Assembly: GCF_036311905.1 (NCBI RefSeq)
Contig: NZ_JAZDCH010000012.1
Coordinates: 74,558 to 138,557 of the forward strand
Direction of reading: 5' to 3'
From: Brachybacterium sp036311905
GTDB taxonomy: Bacteria; Actinomycetota; Actinomycetes; Actinomycetales; Dermabacteraceae
DNA: 64,000 nt
A model generated the notes under the pieces. It had not been told where the DNA came from. It searched no databases and saw only the letters and a program-made list of their open reading frames with translations. The position numbers and the translations under genes were made by a program. This document shows, piece after piece, positions 51,524-59,999 of this stretch (position 1 is the stretch's first letter; every line of letters starts with the position of its first letter).

Positions 51524-52864
51524 ATGACCGACACTTACACCCGCCTCGTCCGCTCCGGCCCCGGAGGGATGCTCGCCAAACAGCTGGGCCTGCCCCGCCC
51601 CTCGCGCCTGCTGCGGCGCCACGACCGCCCCGAGCCGGTGCTCGGCCCGGTCGTCGTGCTCGGCACCTCGGCGGGGGCCGACGCAATCGCCCGCCGCCTT
51701 CTCGCCGAGGGCGCCGATGTGCGGCGCCGCCTCGAGGACCTGCGCACCGTCGGCTCCGTGCTGGTGGTGGCCGACGAGCTCGCCGCCCCCGCCGAGCTCG
51801 GGCCGCTCGTGCTGCCGTTCGCCGGGGCCGTCCGCTCCCTCGCACCGGGAGCGCGGGTCGTGACCGTCTCCCGTCCCGCGACGGGAGAGGACCCCGCTCG
51901 GGACGCCGCCCGCGGCGGCGTCGAGGGCTTCGTCCGCTCCCTCGCCCATGAGCTGCGGGCCGGCGGCACCGCCAACGGCGTGCTGGTGGCCGACGGCGTG
52001 GGCCTGGATGCCCCGGGGGTGGTCGGCGCGCTGCGGTTCCTGCTCTCGGCGCGCAGCGCCTTCGTCACGGGCCAGTTCCTGACCGTCTCGAGCCCGGCGG
52101 GCACGGAGACCGAGAACCTCTCGCTCCCGCTCGCCGGACGCACCGCTCTGGTCACCGGCGCGGCCCGCGGTATCGGTGCGGCGATCGCCCGCACCCTCGC
52201 GGCCGACGGGGCCCGACTCGTGGTCCTCGACGTGCCGGGCGCGGGCACCGAGCTCTCCCGCCTGGCCAACGAGCTGCGCGCCGTGCCGATCCAGCTCGAC
52301 GTCACCTCTCCCGGCGCGGGGGAGCGGCTCGTCGCCGCGCTCCGCGACAGGGGCCTGACGCTCGACATCCTCGTGCTGAACGCGGGCATCACCCGCGACA
52401 AGCTCTTCGCCAACATGACCCCGGACCGCTGGGATCCGGTGCTCGCCGTGAACATCACCAGCCAGATCGCGCTGAGCGACGCGCTGCTCGAGGCCGGGGA
52501 CGTGCTCGGGGAGCACCCGCGTGTCGTGTCCCTCGCGTCCACCAGCGGCATCGCCGGCAACCGCGGCCAGACCAACTACGCCGCGTCCAAGGCCGGGGTG
52601 ATGGCCTTCGTCGACGCGCTCGCGGCACGGCTCGCCCCCGCGGGCGGGACCGCGAACGCCGTCGCCCCCGGGTTCATCGAGACCGAGATGACCGCGAAGA
52701 TCCCGCCGGTGACCCGCGAGATCGCCCGTCGGCTGAACTCGCTCCAGCAGGGCGGGCTGCCCGTGGACGTCGCCGAGGCGATCGCCTTCCTCGCGAGCGA
52801 CGAGGCGGGCGGCATCCAGGGCGAGACCCTGCGCGTGTGCGGCCAGAACATGGTGGGCAAGTGA
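51524..52864 (+). CDS. 3-oxoacyl reductase, FabG4-type (two-domain)
   Basis: A 446-residue short-chain dehydrogenase with an extra N-terminal flavodoxin-like domain (residues 1-200) before the Rossmann domain, as in FabG4. The cofactor loop is TGAARGIGAAIA and the catalytic Ser-Tyr-Lys reads SLASTSGIAG with NYAASKAG. It reduces 3-oxoacyl-CoA (or acyl-ACP), using NADH in FabG4. AGGAGG precedes ATG 51524. Its TGA overlaps the next ATG by one base. Confidence 0.9.
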   Translation: MTDTYTRLVRSGPGGMLAKQLGLPRPSRLLRRHDRPEPVLGPVVVLGTSAGADAIARRLLAEGADVRRRLEDLRTVGSVLVVADELAAPAELGPLVLPFAGAVRSLAPGARVVTVSRPATGEDPARDAARGGVEGFVRSLAHELRAGGTANGVLVADGVGLDAPGVVGALRFLLSARSAFVTGQFLTVSSPAGTETENLSLPLAGRTALVTGAARGIGAAIARTLAADGARLVVLDVPGAGTELSRLANELRAVPIQLDVTSPGAGERLVAALRDRGLTLDILVLNAGITRDKLFANMTPDRWDPVLAVNITSQIALSDALLEAGDVLGEHPRVVSLASTSGIAGNRGQTNYAASKAGVMAFVDALAARLAPAGGTANAVAPGFIETEMTAKIPPVTREIARRLNSLQQGGLPVDVAEAIAFLASDEAGGIQGETLRVCGQNMVGK

Positions 52865-53778
52865 TGGCGGCACCGCGCACCGAGGAGAGCGTCAAGGACC
52901 TCGCCGATCTGCCCTCCTTCCCCGCGATCTACGCCGCCGCCCTCGATCCGCGCGGGGCGCGCCGCGACGGCGGGGAACCGCGCCTGCCGGAGATCGCCTA
53001 CCGGGTCCGGGCCGTCCGGATCGACGGGGAGCGGGCTCGCGACTTCGACCATCTGATGGGCGGGGCCGCGACCGACCTGGTCCACCCCGGCGTGCTCCAC
53101 GTGCTCGCCTTCCCCGTCTCGCTCGCGCTGATGGCCCGGCGCGACTTCCCCTTCCGGCTGCTCGGCCTGGTGCACCTGCGCAACCAGGTGCTGCAGCACC
53201 GTCCGGTGCGAGTGGGCGAACTGGTCGACGTCGAGTGCCGGGTGCGGGATCTGCGCCCGCACCGCAAGGGCCGCACCTTCGAGGCGGTCTCCACGATCCT
53301 CGGCCAGGACGGCGAGATCATCGCGACCGACGTGTCCACCTATCTGGTGCGCGGCGGGGCGGAGCGGTCCGGGGCGGACGAGCAGTCGGCGCGGCGCGAG
53401 GAGTTCGTGCCGCCGCGGCCGACTGGACGCTGGCGGCTCGGCGCGGACACCGGTCGGCGCTACGCCGCGGTCTCGGGGGACGTGAACCCGATCCACCTCT
53501 CGGCGCTCAGCGCGCGGGCGTTCGGCTTCTCGTCCGCGATCGCGCATGGCATGTACACCGCCTCCCGCGCCTTCACCGAGGCGCGGGTGGACCTGTCGCG
53601 GCCGCTGCGCTGGGACGTCTCCTTCGACGCCCCGGTCACCCTGCCCGGCTCGCTGCTCGTCGCCTACGAGGACGATCCGGCGACGGGAACGGTGCGCTGC
53701 GTCGGCTGGCGCCCGGGCCGCGGCGAGAAGGGCCCGCGCCGCTGCCTCGAGGTGGAGGTCACGACCCTCGAACGGTGA
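52864..53778 (+). CDS. MaoC-like hydratase (HtdX-like double hot-dog)
   Basis: A 304-residue protein with two hot-dog halves; the second carries the hydratase motif (YAAVSGDVNPIHLSALSARA, then FGFSSAIAHGMY) with the catalytic Asp and His. It hydrates 2-enoyl-CoA or dehydrates 3-hydroxyacyl-CoA. It starts within the fabG4-like stop. With the oxidase, thiolase and reductase it could complete a beta-oxidation or reverse cycle. Confidence 0.88.
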   Translation: MAAPRTEESVKDLADLPSFPAIYAAALDPRGARRDGGEPRLPEIAYRVRAVRIDGERARDFDHLMGGAATDLVHPGVLHVLAFPVSLALMARRDFPFRLLGLVHLRNQVLQHRPVRVGELVDVECRVRDLRPHRKGRTFEAVSTILGQDGEIIATDVSTYLVRGGAERSGADEQSARREEFVPPRPTGRWRLGADTGRRYAAVSGDVNPIHLSALSARAFGFSSAIAHGMYTASRAFTEARVDLSRPLRWDVSFDAPVTLPGSLLVAYEDDPATGTVRCVGWRPGRGEKGPRRCLEVEVTTLER

Positions 53779-53787
53779 GCGGAGGGC

Positions 53788-54747
53788 TCAGCGCAGACCG
53801 GCCTCGAGTGTGCTCAGCAGGTGCTCGACGAAGGCGTCGGCCCGCACGTCGGTGAGCAGGTCGACGGTGGGCTCCCGGCCCCAGCGACCCAGCTCGTCGC
53901 CGACGGTCTGGCCGCGGGTCAGGGTGCCCGTGAGCTCGACGTCCACCGCGAGTGGGCGGGTCGATGCGAAGTCGCCCGTGACGGCGTGCGCCGCGACCAG
54001 CGGGTCGTGGACGTGCGCGCTCCAGCCGAATCCGTCGGACTCGTGGAACTCGAAGTAGAACCGCAGCGCTTCGGCGAGGATCCGCGCGACCGGGTTCCCG
54101 GACGTCCCGGCGAGCTGCTCGACCCGCTCGAGCACGTCGCCGCCCACGTGCACGGACTCAGTCGCCTGCAGGGCGCCGAGCACGGGTAGACGCGGCGCGC
54201 TCGCGAAGGCCGCCAGCACCCGCTGCGCCGCCTCCGGATCCACGGCGATGTTCCACTCGCTCGTCGGGCCGGTGTTGCCCCGGTGATGGATCGCGCCGCC
54301 CATTACGTGCAGCCGTCGCAGCAGCCGCGGCAGCTCGGGCTCGATCTCGAGCGCGAGGGCGAGGTTCGTGTGCGGGCCGAGCACGAGGCCGACCAGCTCG
54401 CCCGGACGCTCCCGCGCGAGATCCACCCACAGCTGCGCCCCCGAGCGCGGATCCTCCGCGCGCGTCGGCTCGGGCAGCACGGCATGGCCGAGCCCGCCCG
54501 GGCCGTGGGTGTCGTCGGCGAACATCGGCGGCTCGACGAGCGGCCGATCCGCGCCGAGGGCGACGGGAGCAGGGATCCCGAGCAGCTCTGCGAGCACGAG
54601 GTTGTTGCGGTGCACCACCGAGGCGGGGACGTTGCCGCCGGTCGAGACGATGCCTGTCACCTCGACGTCCTCCCGCAGCGCGAGATAGGTGAGGGCGAAG
54701 GCGTCGTCGATGCCGGTGTCGCAGTCGACGAGGAGGGGGAGCGTCAT
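53788..54747 (-). CDS. Inosine-uridine preferring nucleoside hydrolase
   Basis: A 319-residue hydrolase that cleaves the N-glycosidic bond of ribonucleosides. The N-terminal calcium-binding motif reads DCDTGIDDAFAL (family usually DxDPGxDD, so Pro is replaced by Thr), and the later conserved HVHDPLVAAHAV is present. Cytoplasmic, single gene, convergent with the MaoC gene (10 nt apart). Confidence 0.88.
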   Translation of the reverse strand: MTLPLLVDCDTGIDDAFALTYLALREDVEVTGIVSTGGNVPASVVHRNNLVLAELLGIPAPVALGADRPLVEPPMFADDTHGPGGLGHAVLPEPTRAEDPRSGAQLWVDLARERPGELVGLVLGPHTNLALALEIEPELPRLLRRLHVMGGAIHHRGNTGPTSEWNIAVDPEAAQRVLAAFASAPRLPVLGALQATESVHVGGDVLERVEQLAGTSGNPVARILAEALRFYFEFHESDGFGWSAHVHDPLVAAHAVTGDFASTRPLAVDVELTGTLTRGQTVGDELGRWGREPTVDLLTDVRADAFVEHLLSTLEAGLR

Positions 54748-54822
54748 GGGGCCAGCCTACGGAGCCCTGCGGAGCCGCTGCGGGCCTGGCCACGGCGCCC
54801 GTGCCGGAGGGATGATCGGCCC

Positions 54823-55080
54823 ATGCCGCATCCGCAGATGTTCGACGACGACGACCCGGTGCTGGCGAGGGTCCGCGCGATCGCGCTGGCCCTGCCCGGT
54901 GCCGCGGACGAGCGCAGCTATGCGCCCGCCTATCTCGGGACCTCGGGCTGGCTGGGGATCGACCTCGACGTGCGCACCGACGACGCGGAGCTCGCCGAGC
55001 TGATCGAGGAGTCGTACCGCACCGTCGCCCCGGCGCGCCTGCTCGCCGAGCTCGAGCAGGGTTCCCCGCGCCGGGCCTGA
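54823..55080 (+). pseudogene. MmcQ/YjbR-like protein with internal deletion
   Basis: An 85-codon frame. The N-terminus MPHPQMFDDDDPVLARVRAI followed by ALALPGAADE and the C-terminus SYAPAYLGTSGWLGIDLDVR through SYRTVAPARLLAELE match the two ends of the YjbR/MmcQ family, which is usually about 120-130 residues. The middle (the strand-rich part after SHGRPTF up to the acidic loop) is missing, so LPGAA is joined almost directly to YAPAYLG, in frame. Start and stop are intact. It is probably a decayed gene, though a short product is possible. Confidence 0.65.
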
Positions 55081-55130
55081 TCCGCGCCGTCGCGGGGAGT
55101 CGGGCGGGAGACCACCCCGGAGGGCGGGGA

Positions 55131-56252
55131 TCAGCCGCGCGGCGCGGGCAGCTGCTGGAACTCGTCGATCAGCCCCATCAGCTCCGTTCCCATCTCGACC
55201 TGCACCAGCAGCAGGCCGATCGTCCCGTCGGCCGCGACGAAGAAGTCCGTGCCGAACCCGCCGGACCAGCCCCAGCTGCCCTGACGCTCCCCGCCCGTGA
55301 CGACCGCGACGCCGCAGCCCCAGCCCGTGCCGTCCCAGAATCCGGGGAAGAACGAGTCCTCCTGTTTGGCCGCCGCGGGCACCAGGTCCGAGGCCAGCAG
55401 CGCGAGGTGCTCCGCGGAGAGCAGCTCCCCGCCCCGCAGCGCCCGCAGGAAGCGCAGGTAGTCCGCGGCGGTGGAGACCAGCTCGCCGTGCGACACGTCG
55501 TGCGGAGGAGGGCCGACGAGCGGGCCGCGGCCCGCCGGCTCGACCTCCCCGAGAGCGCCGTCGTCGATCCGGAACGCCGGCGGCAGCCGATGCGCCTGCG
55601 CCGCGGGCACGAAGGAGCCGGTGTCGACCATCCCCAGCGGATCCAGCAGGTCAGCGCGCAGGTGCTCCCCGAGGGGTCTGCCGGTCAGTCGCGAGAGCAG
55701 CACGCCCAGTACCCCGAAGGAATGGTGATAGCGCCACACCGATCCGGGCTCGCCGACGAGCGGCAGACCGCCCAGCGCGGCGAGCCACTCGTCGGCGCCG
55801 AGGCTCCACGGCGCCGAGCCCGCCTCGAGGCCGGCGTCGACCATGGCCCGCTGCAGCGGTCCCTCCGCGGTCGCGATGCCGAGACCGGAGGTGCAGGTCA
55901 GCAGGTGCTCCACGGTGATCGGGGTGGCGGAGGGTCGGGCGGCATCGAGCGGCGCGAGGGGGTGCGGGAGCACGCGCGGGGCGGCGAGCTCAGGCAACCA
56001 CTGCGCGACCGGTGCGTCGAGCGCGAGCTCGCCCCGCTCGATCAGGCGCAGCGTCGCCACGGCCGTGATCACCTTCGTCATCGACTGGATGCGCAGGATC
56101 GCGTCGGCGGGGAAGGGCGGTCCTCCCGGCGCGACCCGGCCGCGGGCGACCGGCTCGGGATCGGCCCCGTGCGCGATGATCCCGCCCGGCACCGTGCCGG
56201 CGCGGATCGCGGACTCGAGCAGGCGGACGGCGGGCGAGGTCGGCGTCGACAT
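55131..56252 (-). CDS. Serine hydrolase of the beta-lactamase / class C family
   Basis: A 373-residue protein with the SxxK motif (IQSMTKVITAV, Ser about 53), a Tyr motif in VWRYHHSFGVLG, and a KTG/HGG-like box in GWSGGFGTDF. No signal peptide is seen, so it is likely cytoplasmic, as for EstB-like esterases. Substrate unknown: esterase or peptidase rather than a resistance enzyme. Confidence 0.85.
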   Translation of the reverse strand: MSTPTSPAVRLLESAIRAGTVPGGIIAHGADPEPVARGRVAPGGPPFPADAILRIQSMTKVITAVATLRLIERGELALDAPVAQWLPELAAPRVLPHPLAPLDAARPSATPITVEHLLTCTSGLGIATAEGPLQRAMVDAGLEAGSAPWSLGADEWLAALGGLPLVGEPGSVWRYHHSFGVLGVLLSRLTGRPLGEHLRADLLDPLGMVDTGSFVPAAQAHRLPPAFRIDDGALGEVEPAGRGPLVGPPPHDVSHGELVSTAADYLRFLRALRGGELLSAEHLALLASDLVPAAAKQEDSFFPGFWDGTGWGCGVAVVTGGERQGSWGWSGGFGTDFFVAADGTIGLLLVQVEMGTELMGLIDEFQQLPAPRG

Positions 56253-56293
56253 GGCCCCAGAGTAGGGCGACCGGCGCCGCCTACACTCGGCCC

Positions 56294-57337
56294 ATGAGCA
56301 CGTTCTCGGACTTCGTCCGCCTGGAACCGCGCGAGGTGCCGCTCGGCGGACCGCGCGGGATGACCGTGCACCGCACCCTCCCCGCCCGACGCACCTCCCT
56401 CCTCGGCGCCTGGTGCTTCGTGGACCACTTCGGCCCGGACGACGTCTCCGCGACCGACGGGACGCGCGTCGCCCGCCACCCCCACACCGGCCTCGCCACC
56501 GTGTCCTGGCTGTTCGACGGCGCCATCACGCACCGCGACGCGCTCGGCAACCACGCCCTGGTGCGCCCCGGCGACGTCGACCTCATGGTCGCCGGCGCCG
56601 GCATCACCCACTCCGAGTTCTCCGCCCTCGACACGACCGTGCTCCACGGCGTGCAACTGTGGTTCGCCCTGCCCGATGCCACCCGCTTCCGCGAGCGGGA
56701 GTTCACCGTGCACACCCCCGCCGAGGTCTCGACCGGCACCGCTCGTGCTCGGGTCGGCCTCGGCGCGCTGCGCGCCGTCGACGGCGAGGGGTCGCCCCTC
56801 GAAGACCGCAGCCCCGTCACGACCGACACCGCGCTCACCCTGGCCCAGCTCGACCTCGAGGCGGGCGGCACGCTGCGGCTCGCGCTCGACCCCGCGCACG
56901 AGCACGGCATGCTCGTGGACCGCGGCGCCGCGCGGCTGCGGACGGGGGAACGGGAGACTCACGTTGCGGAGCGAGAGCTGATGGTGCTGCCCGACGGCGC
57001 CGAGTACCTCGAGATCCGTGCGGCCGAGGGGACGCCCCTGCGGTTGATGCTGCTGGGAGGTGAGCCGCTCGGCGAGGACATCGTCATGTGGTGGAACTTC
57101 GTCGGCCGCACCCACGAGGAGATCGTCGCGTTCCGCGCCCGCTACCAGGCGGAGATCGGCGTGGAGCTCGCCCTCGAGGACGCGCCGATCGCGCCCGTGG
57201 TGCGGGAGCGCGGCGGCCTCGCCGCCGACGCCGAGCAGTTCGGCCCTTTCGCCCCGCACACCCCCGCCGCGCTGCCCGCCCCGGAACTGCCCCGCGGCCG
57301 GCTCCGCACCCGCGGCCGCCGCGGCCTGCCCGACTGA
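56294..57337 (+). CDS. Pirin family protein
   Basis: A 347-residue bicupin. The metal-binding motif HPHTGLATVSWLFDGAITHRD (His-x-His, then His and Glu in ITHSE) is complete, and the C-terminal pirin domain (LLLGGEPLGEDIVMWWNFVG) is present. Pirins are quercetinase-like or redox-responsive regulators; the role here is unknown. It is divergent from the serine hydrolase, only 41 nt apart. Confidence 0.9.
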   Translation: MSTFSDFVRLEPREVPLGGPRGMTVHRTLPARRTSLLGAWCFVDHFGPDDVSATDGTRVARHPHTGLATVSWLFDGAITHRDALGNHALVRPGDVDLMVAGAGITHSEFSALDTTVLHGVQLWFALPDATRFREREFTVHTPAEVSTGTARARVGLGALRAVDGEGSPLEDRSPVTTDTALTLAQLDLEAGGTLRLALDPAHEHGMLVDRGAARLRTGERETHVAERELMVLPDGAEYLEIRAAEGTPLRLMLLGGEPLGEDIVMWWNFVGRTHEEIVAFRARYQAEIGVELALEDAPIAPVVRERGGLAADAEQFGPFAPHTPAALPAPELPRGRLRTRGRRGLPD

Positions 57338-57422
57338 CCGCCCCGACCGCCCTGACCGCCCTGACTACTCGCGGCCCGCTCCATCGGCGGCCGGGAGCTC
57401 CCCCTGATCCCCGAGAGATGCC

Positions 57423-58655
57423 ATGAACAGCACCGACGCCCTCCCCGCCCTCGACCAGACCGAGCGGGTGATCCTGCGCGCCGCCGAGGAGGAGGGCGGC
57501 ACCGGCTGCCCCTGCGACCTGCTCGTCGTCGGCGACACCACCGGCGCGCTCACCGCCGCCGCCCTCGAGCTCGTCACCGATCATCCCGACGCGAGAGTCC
57601 ACTCGTGGAGCGCCTCGCGGGCGGAGACCGCCGCGCTCGCCGAACGGCTCCCGCAGGCGCTCTCCCTGGGGCGCCTCGTGCTGCCGACGGGGACCGACCC
57701 CGTTCCGCTCGAGGAGTTCGCGGGCGGGGCCGAGGCGCACCTGGTGCTCGCGCGGCTGCCGAAGTCCCTCGCCGGCCTCGACGACCTCGCGCGGCGCGTC
57801 GCGGTGCTCGCGGCGAGCAGCGGGAGGGAGGACCTGACCCTGATCGCGGGTGGGCGGGTCAAGCACATGTCCCGCTCGCAGAACGACGTCCTTGCCAGTG
57901 TGTTCGGCGAGGTGCACGCCTCACGCGGCCTCGGCAAGTCCCGCGCCCTCGTCGCGTCCGCGCCGCGGCCGGAGACGACCCTGCCCGCGCCCGCGACCGG
58001 CACGGCGACCGTGGCGGTCCGGGGGGAGCGCCGGGAGCTCGGGCTGCGCGGGATCGGCGACGTGTTCGGCGGGGCGCGGGCCGACGCCGGCTCGCTGCTC
58101 CTCCTGGGGGCGCTCGATGCGGCGCTCGTCGCGGGGGAGCTCGCGGTGGGCGGTGTCCCGGGCGGCGCAGCGGAGGCGACGTCAGCTGCTGGGGCGACGG
58201 CGGGAGGGACGTCGTCGGCCATCGCGCGCGCGGTCGATGTCGGCTGCGGCAACGGCCTGCTGACCGCTTATCTCTCGGCGGCGCTCCCGGATGCGGCAGT
58301 CCTCGGCAGCGACGACGACGCGGATGCGGTCGCCGCGACCCGCGCGACCCTCGCCGCGAGCGGACTGGCGCGGGACGACGTGGAGGTCACCTGGGACGTC
58401 TCGCTCTCCCTGGCCGCGGACGCGAGCGCGGACCTGCTGCTGCTGAACCCGCCCTTCCACGACGGCACCGCCGTCGACGCGACGCTCGTGCAGGACCTCC
58501 TCGACGCCTCCGCGCGGGTGCTGCGCCCCGGCGGGCAGCTGTGGTTCGTGCACAACTCGCACCTGCGCTACCGGCCGGAGGTGGAGCGGCGCGTCGGCCC
58601 GGTGCGGGAGCGCGCCCGCGATCGCCGCTTCACGGTGCTCAGCGCGACGCGCTAG
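57423..58655 (+). CDS. RsmC/RlmG-like rRNA methyltransferase
   Basis: A 410-residue class I SAM-dependent methyltransferase. The N-terminal domain (about 1-190) is a degenerate copy of the fold; the C-terminal domain has motif I VDVGCGNGLLTAYLSAALPD and the base-methylating motif LLLNPPFHDG. The two-domain layout and NPPF resemble RsmC (16S G1207) and RlmG (23S G1835); which of the two is unclear. A 20-residue Ala/Gly/Thr linker (about 240-260) lies just before motif I. Confidence 0.85.
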   Translation: MNSTDALPALDQTERVILRAAEEEGGTGCPCDLLVVGDTTGALTAAALELVTDHPDARVHSWSASRAETAALAERLPQALSLGRLVLPTGTDPVPLEEFAGGAEAHLVLARLPKSLAGLDDLARRVAVLAASSGREDLTLIAGGRVKHMSRSQNDVLASVFGEVHASRGLGKSRALVASAPRPETTLPAPATGTATVAVRGERRELGLRGIGDVFGGARADAGSLLLLGALDAALVAGELAVGGVPGGAAEATSAAGATAGGTSSAIARAVDVGCGNGLLTAYLSAALPDAAVLGSDDDADAVAATRATLAASGLARDDVEVTWDVSLSLAADASADLLLLNPPFHDGTAVDATLVQDLLDASARVLRPGGQLWFVHNSHLRYRPEVERRVGPVRERARDRRFTVLSATR

Positions 58656-58710
58656 GTCGCCGGCGCCTGCGCCGCCGTCCGCGCCCGCTCCGGCGCGGCA
58701 CAGGCGGAAT

Positions 58711-58759
58711 GGCCGGATTCTCAACCACTTTCGGCCTCGAAGTGGTTGAGAATCTGGCC
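58711..58759 (+). terminator. 20-bp hairpin after the methyltransferase gene
   Basis: Bases 58711-58730 pair with 58740-58759 over 20 positions around a 9-nt loop. The single non-Watson-Crick pair (58715-58755) is G-U in plus-strand RNA and C-A in minus-strand RNA, so it suits plus-strand transcripts. The arm GATTCTCAACCACTT is unusually AT-rich for this DNA. Confidence 0.7.
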
Positions 58760-58806
58760 CGCCTCGGCGGGGCTGCCGGGCGAGGGACGCCAGCGGGTGG
58801 TCTCTG

Positions 58807-58858
58807 CGACGACTGCGCGCCTGGCCTCCACGGAGGGAAGCCAGGCGCGCAATCGTCG
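58807..58858 (-). terminator. 19-bp hairpin after purQ
   Basis: Bases 58807-58825 pair with 58840-58858. The single mismatch (58813-58852) is C-A in plus-strand RNA but G-U in minus-strand RNA, so this hairpin fits minus-strand transcripts, that is, the end of purS-purQ. It stands 42 nt beyond the purQ stop. Confidence 0.7.
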
Positions 58859-58899
58859 GCTGGGCTGAGACGGGCTGGGCCGGGTGCTGGAGCCGGGAC

Positions 58900-59625
58900 T
58901 CAGGCCACGAGGCTCGTGAGCACCGAGGTGAACATCGCGAGGCCGTCGGTGCCGGTGCGCGTGCCCTTGCCGGGCTCGTCGGGGCCGAAGCCGGCCTCGA
59001 CCGCGTGCTCGGGGTGCGGCATCAGCCCCACCACATTGCCCGCGGCGTTGGTGATACCGGCGATGTCGCGCTGCGAGCCGTTGGGGTTGTCCTCGAAGCC
59101 GGCCGGTCCGTGGGTGGCGCCGGCGACGTAGCGGAACACCACGCGGCCCTCCGCCTCGAGCTCGTCGAGGGTGCGGGCGTCGGCCATGTACTGGCCGTCC
59201 TGGTTCTTCAGCGGGACGCGGATGACCTGGTCCTGGGCGTAGCCGGACGTCCAGGCGGTGCCCGTGTTCTCGACGCGCAGCGGCTGGTCGCGGCAGATGA
59301 AGGAGCGGTGGGCATTCTTGATCATCGCGCCGGGCAGCAGGTGGGTCTCGCAGAGGATCTGGAAGCCGTTGCAGATGCCGAGCACGGGCATGCCGCCGTT
59401 CGCCGCGTCCACGACCCTCTCCATGACGGGGGCGAACCGGCTGATCGCCCCGGCGCGCAGGTAGTCGCCGTAGGAGAAGCCGCCGGGCAGGACCACGGCG
59501 TCGACGTCCCTCAGGGAGTCCTCGCCGTGCCAGAGCGCGACCGGCTCGGCTCCGGCGAGGCGCACCGCGCGCAGAGCGTCGCGGTCGTCGAGCGTGCCCG
59601 GGAAGGTCACCACACCGATGCGCAT
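58900..59625 (-). CDS. purQ: Phosphoribosylformylglycinamidine synthase, glutaminase subunit
   Basis: A 241-residue class I glutamine amidotransferase giving ammonia to PurL. The nucleophile Cys is in LGICNGFQIL, and the His-Glu pair in PHPEHAVE. ATG 59625 overlaps the purS stop by one base (TGATG), as is usual. purL does not follow; the next genes on this strand are unrelated. Confidence 0.96.
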   Translation of the reverse strand: MRIGVVTFPGTLDDRDALRAVRLAGAEPVALWHGEDSLRDVDAVVLPGGFSYGDYLRAGAISRFAPVMERVVDAANGGMPVLGICNGFQILCETHLLPGAMIKNAHRSFICRDQPLRVENTGTAWTSGYAQDQVIRVPLKNQDGQYMADARTLDELEAEGRVVFRYVAGATHGPAGFEDNPNGSQRDIAGITNAAGNVVGLMPHPEHAVEAGFGPDEPGKGTRTGTDGLAMFTSVLTSLVA

Positions 59626-59876
59626 CAGGCGTCCTCGACCTCGAGGGCGACGACGTCCTCGATCACGGGGTTCGACAGCAGGGTCTCGGCGGCCTCGCGC
59701 AGGGTCGCGAGGACCTCCTCGGTCACCTCGCCGGCGACCTCCAGCTCGAACCGCTTGCCCTGGCGCACGGAGGCGACGCCCTCGAAGCCCAGACGGGGCA
59801 GGGCCGCCGCGACCGCCTTCCCCTGGGGGTCCAGGATCTCGGGCTTCGGCATGACGTGGACCACGACGCGTGGCAT
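59625..59876 (-). CDS. purS: Phosphoribosylformylglycinamidine synthase subunit PurS
   Basis: An 83-residue protein (MPRVVVHVMPKPEILDPQGK) that bridges PurL and PurQ. A GAGGAG site lies 8-13 nt upstream of the ATG on this strand. First gene of a two-gene operon with purQ. Confidence 0.96.
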   Translation of the reverse strand: MPRVVVHVMPKPEILDPQGKAVAAALPRLGFEGVASVRQGKRFELEVAGEVTEEVLATLREAAETLLSNPVIEDVVALEVEDA

Positions 59877-59999
59877 GGGCGCTCCTCGGGGGCGGGCGGG
59901 GCAGGGACCTGCGGGTCATCCTACCGAGCGCGCCGGACCCGGAGGCGGGCGGTCCAGGGGCGTACGGTCGGGGGACCACCACGCCCCCCGGGAGTCGCC

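Noticed and set aside
55131..56252. Serine hydrolase as an antibiotic-resistance beta-lactamase
   Set aside because: No signal peptide, no typical YxN/KTG pair of class C enzymes, and the GWSGGFG box fits esterase-like relatives better.
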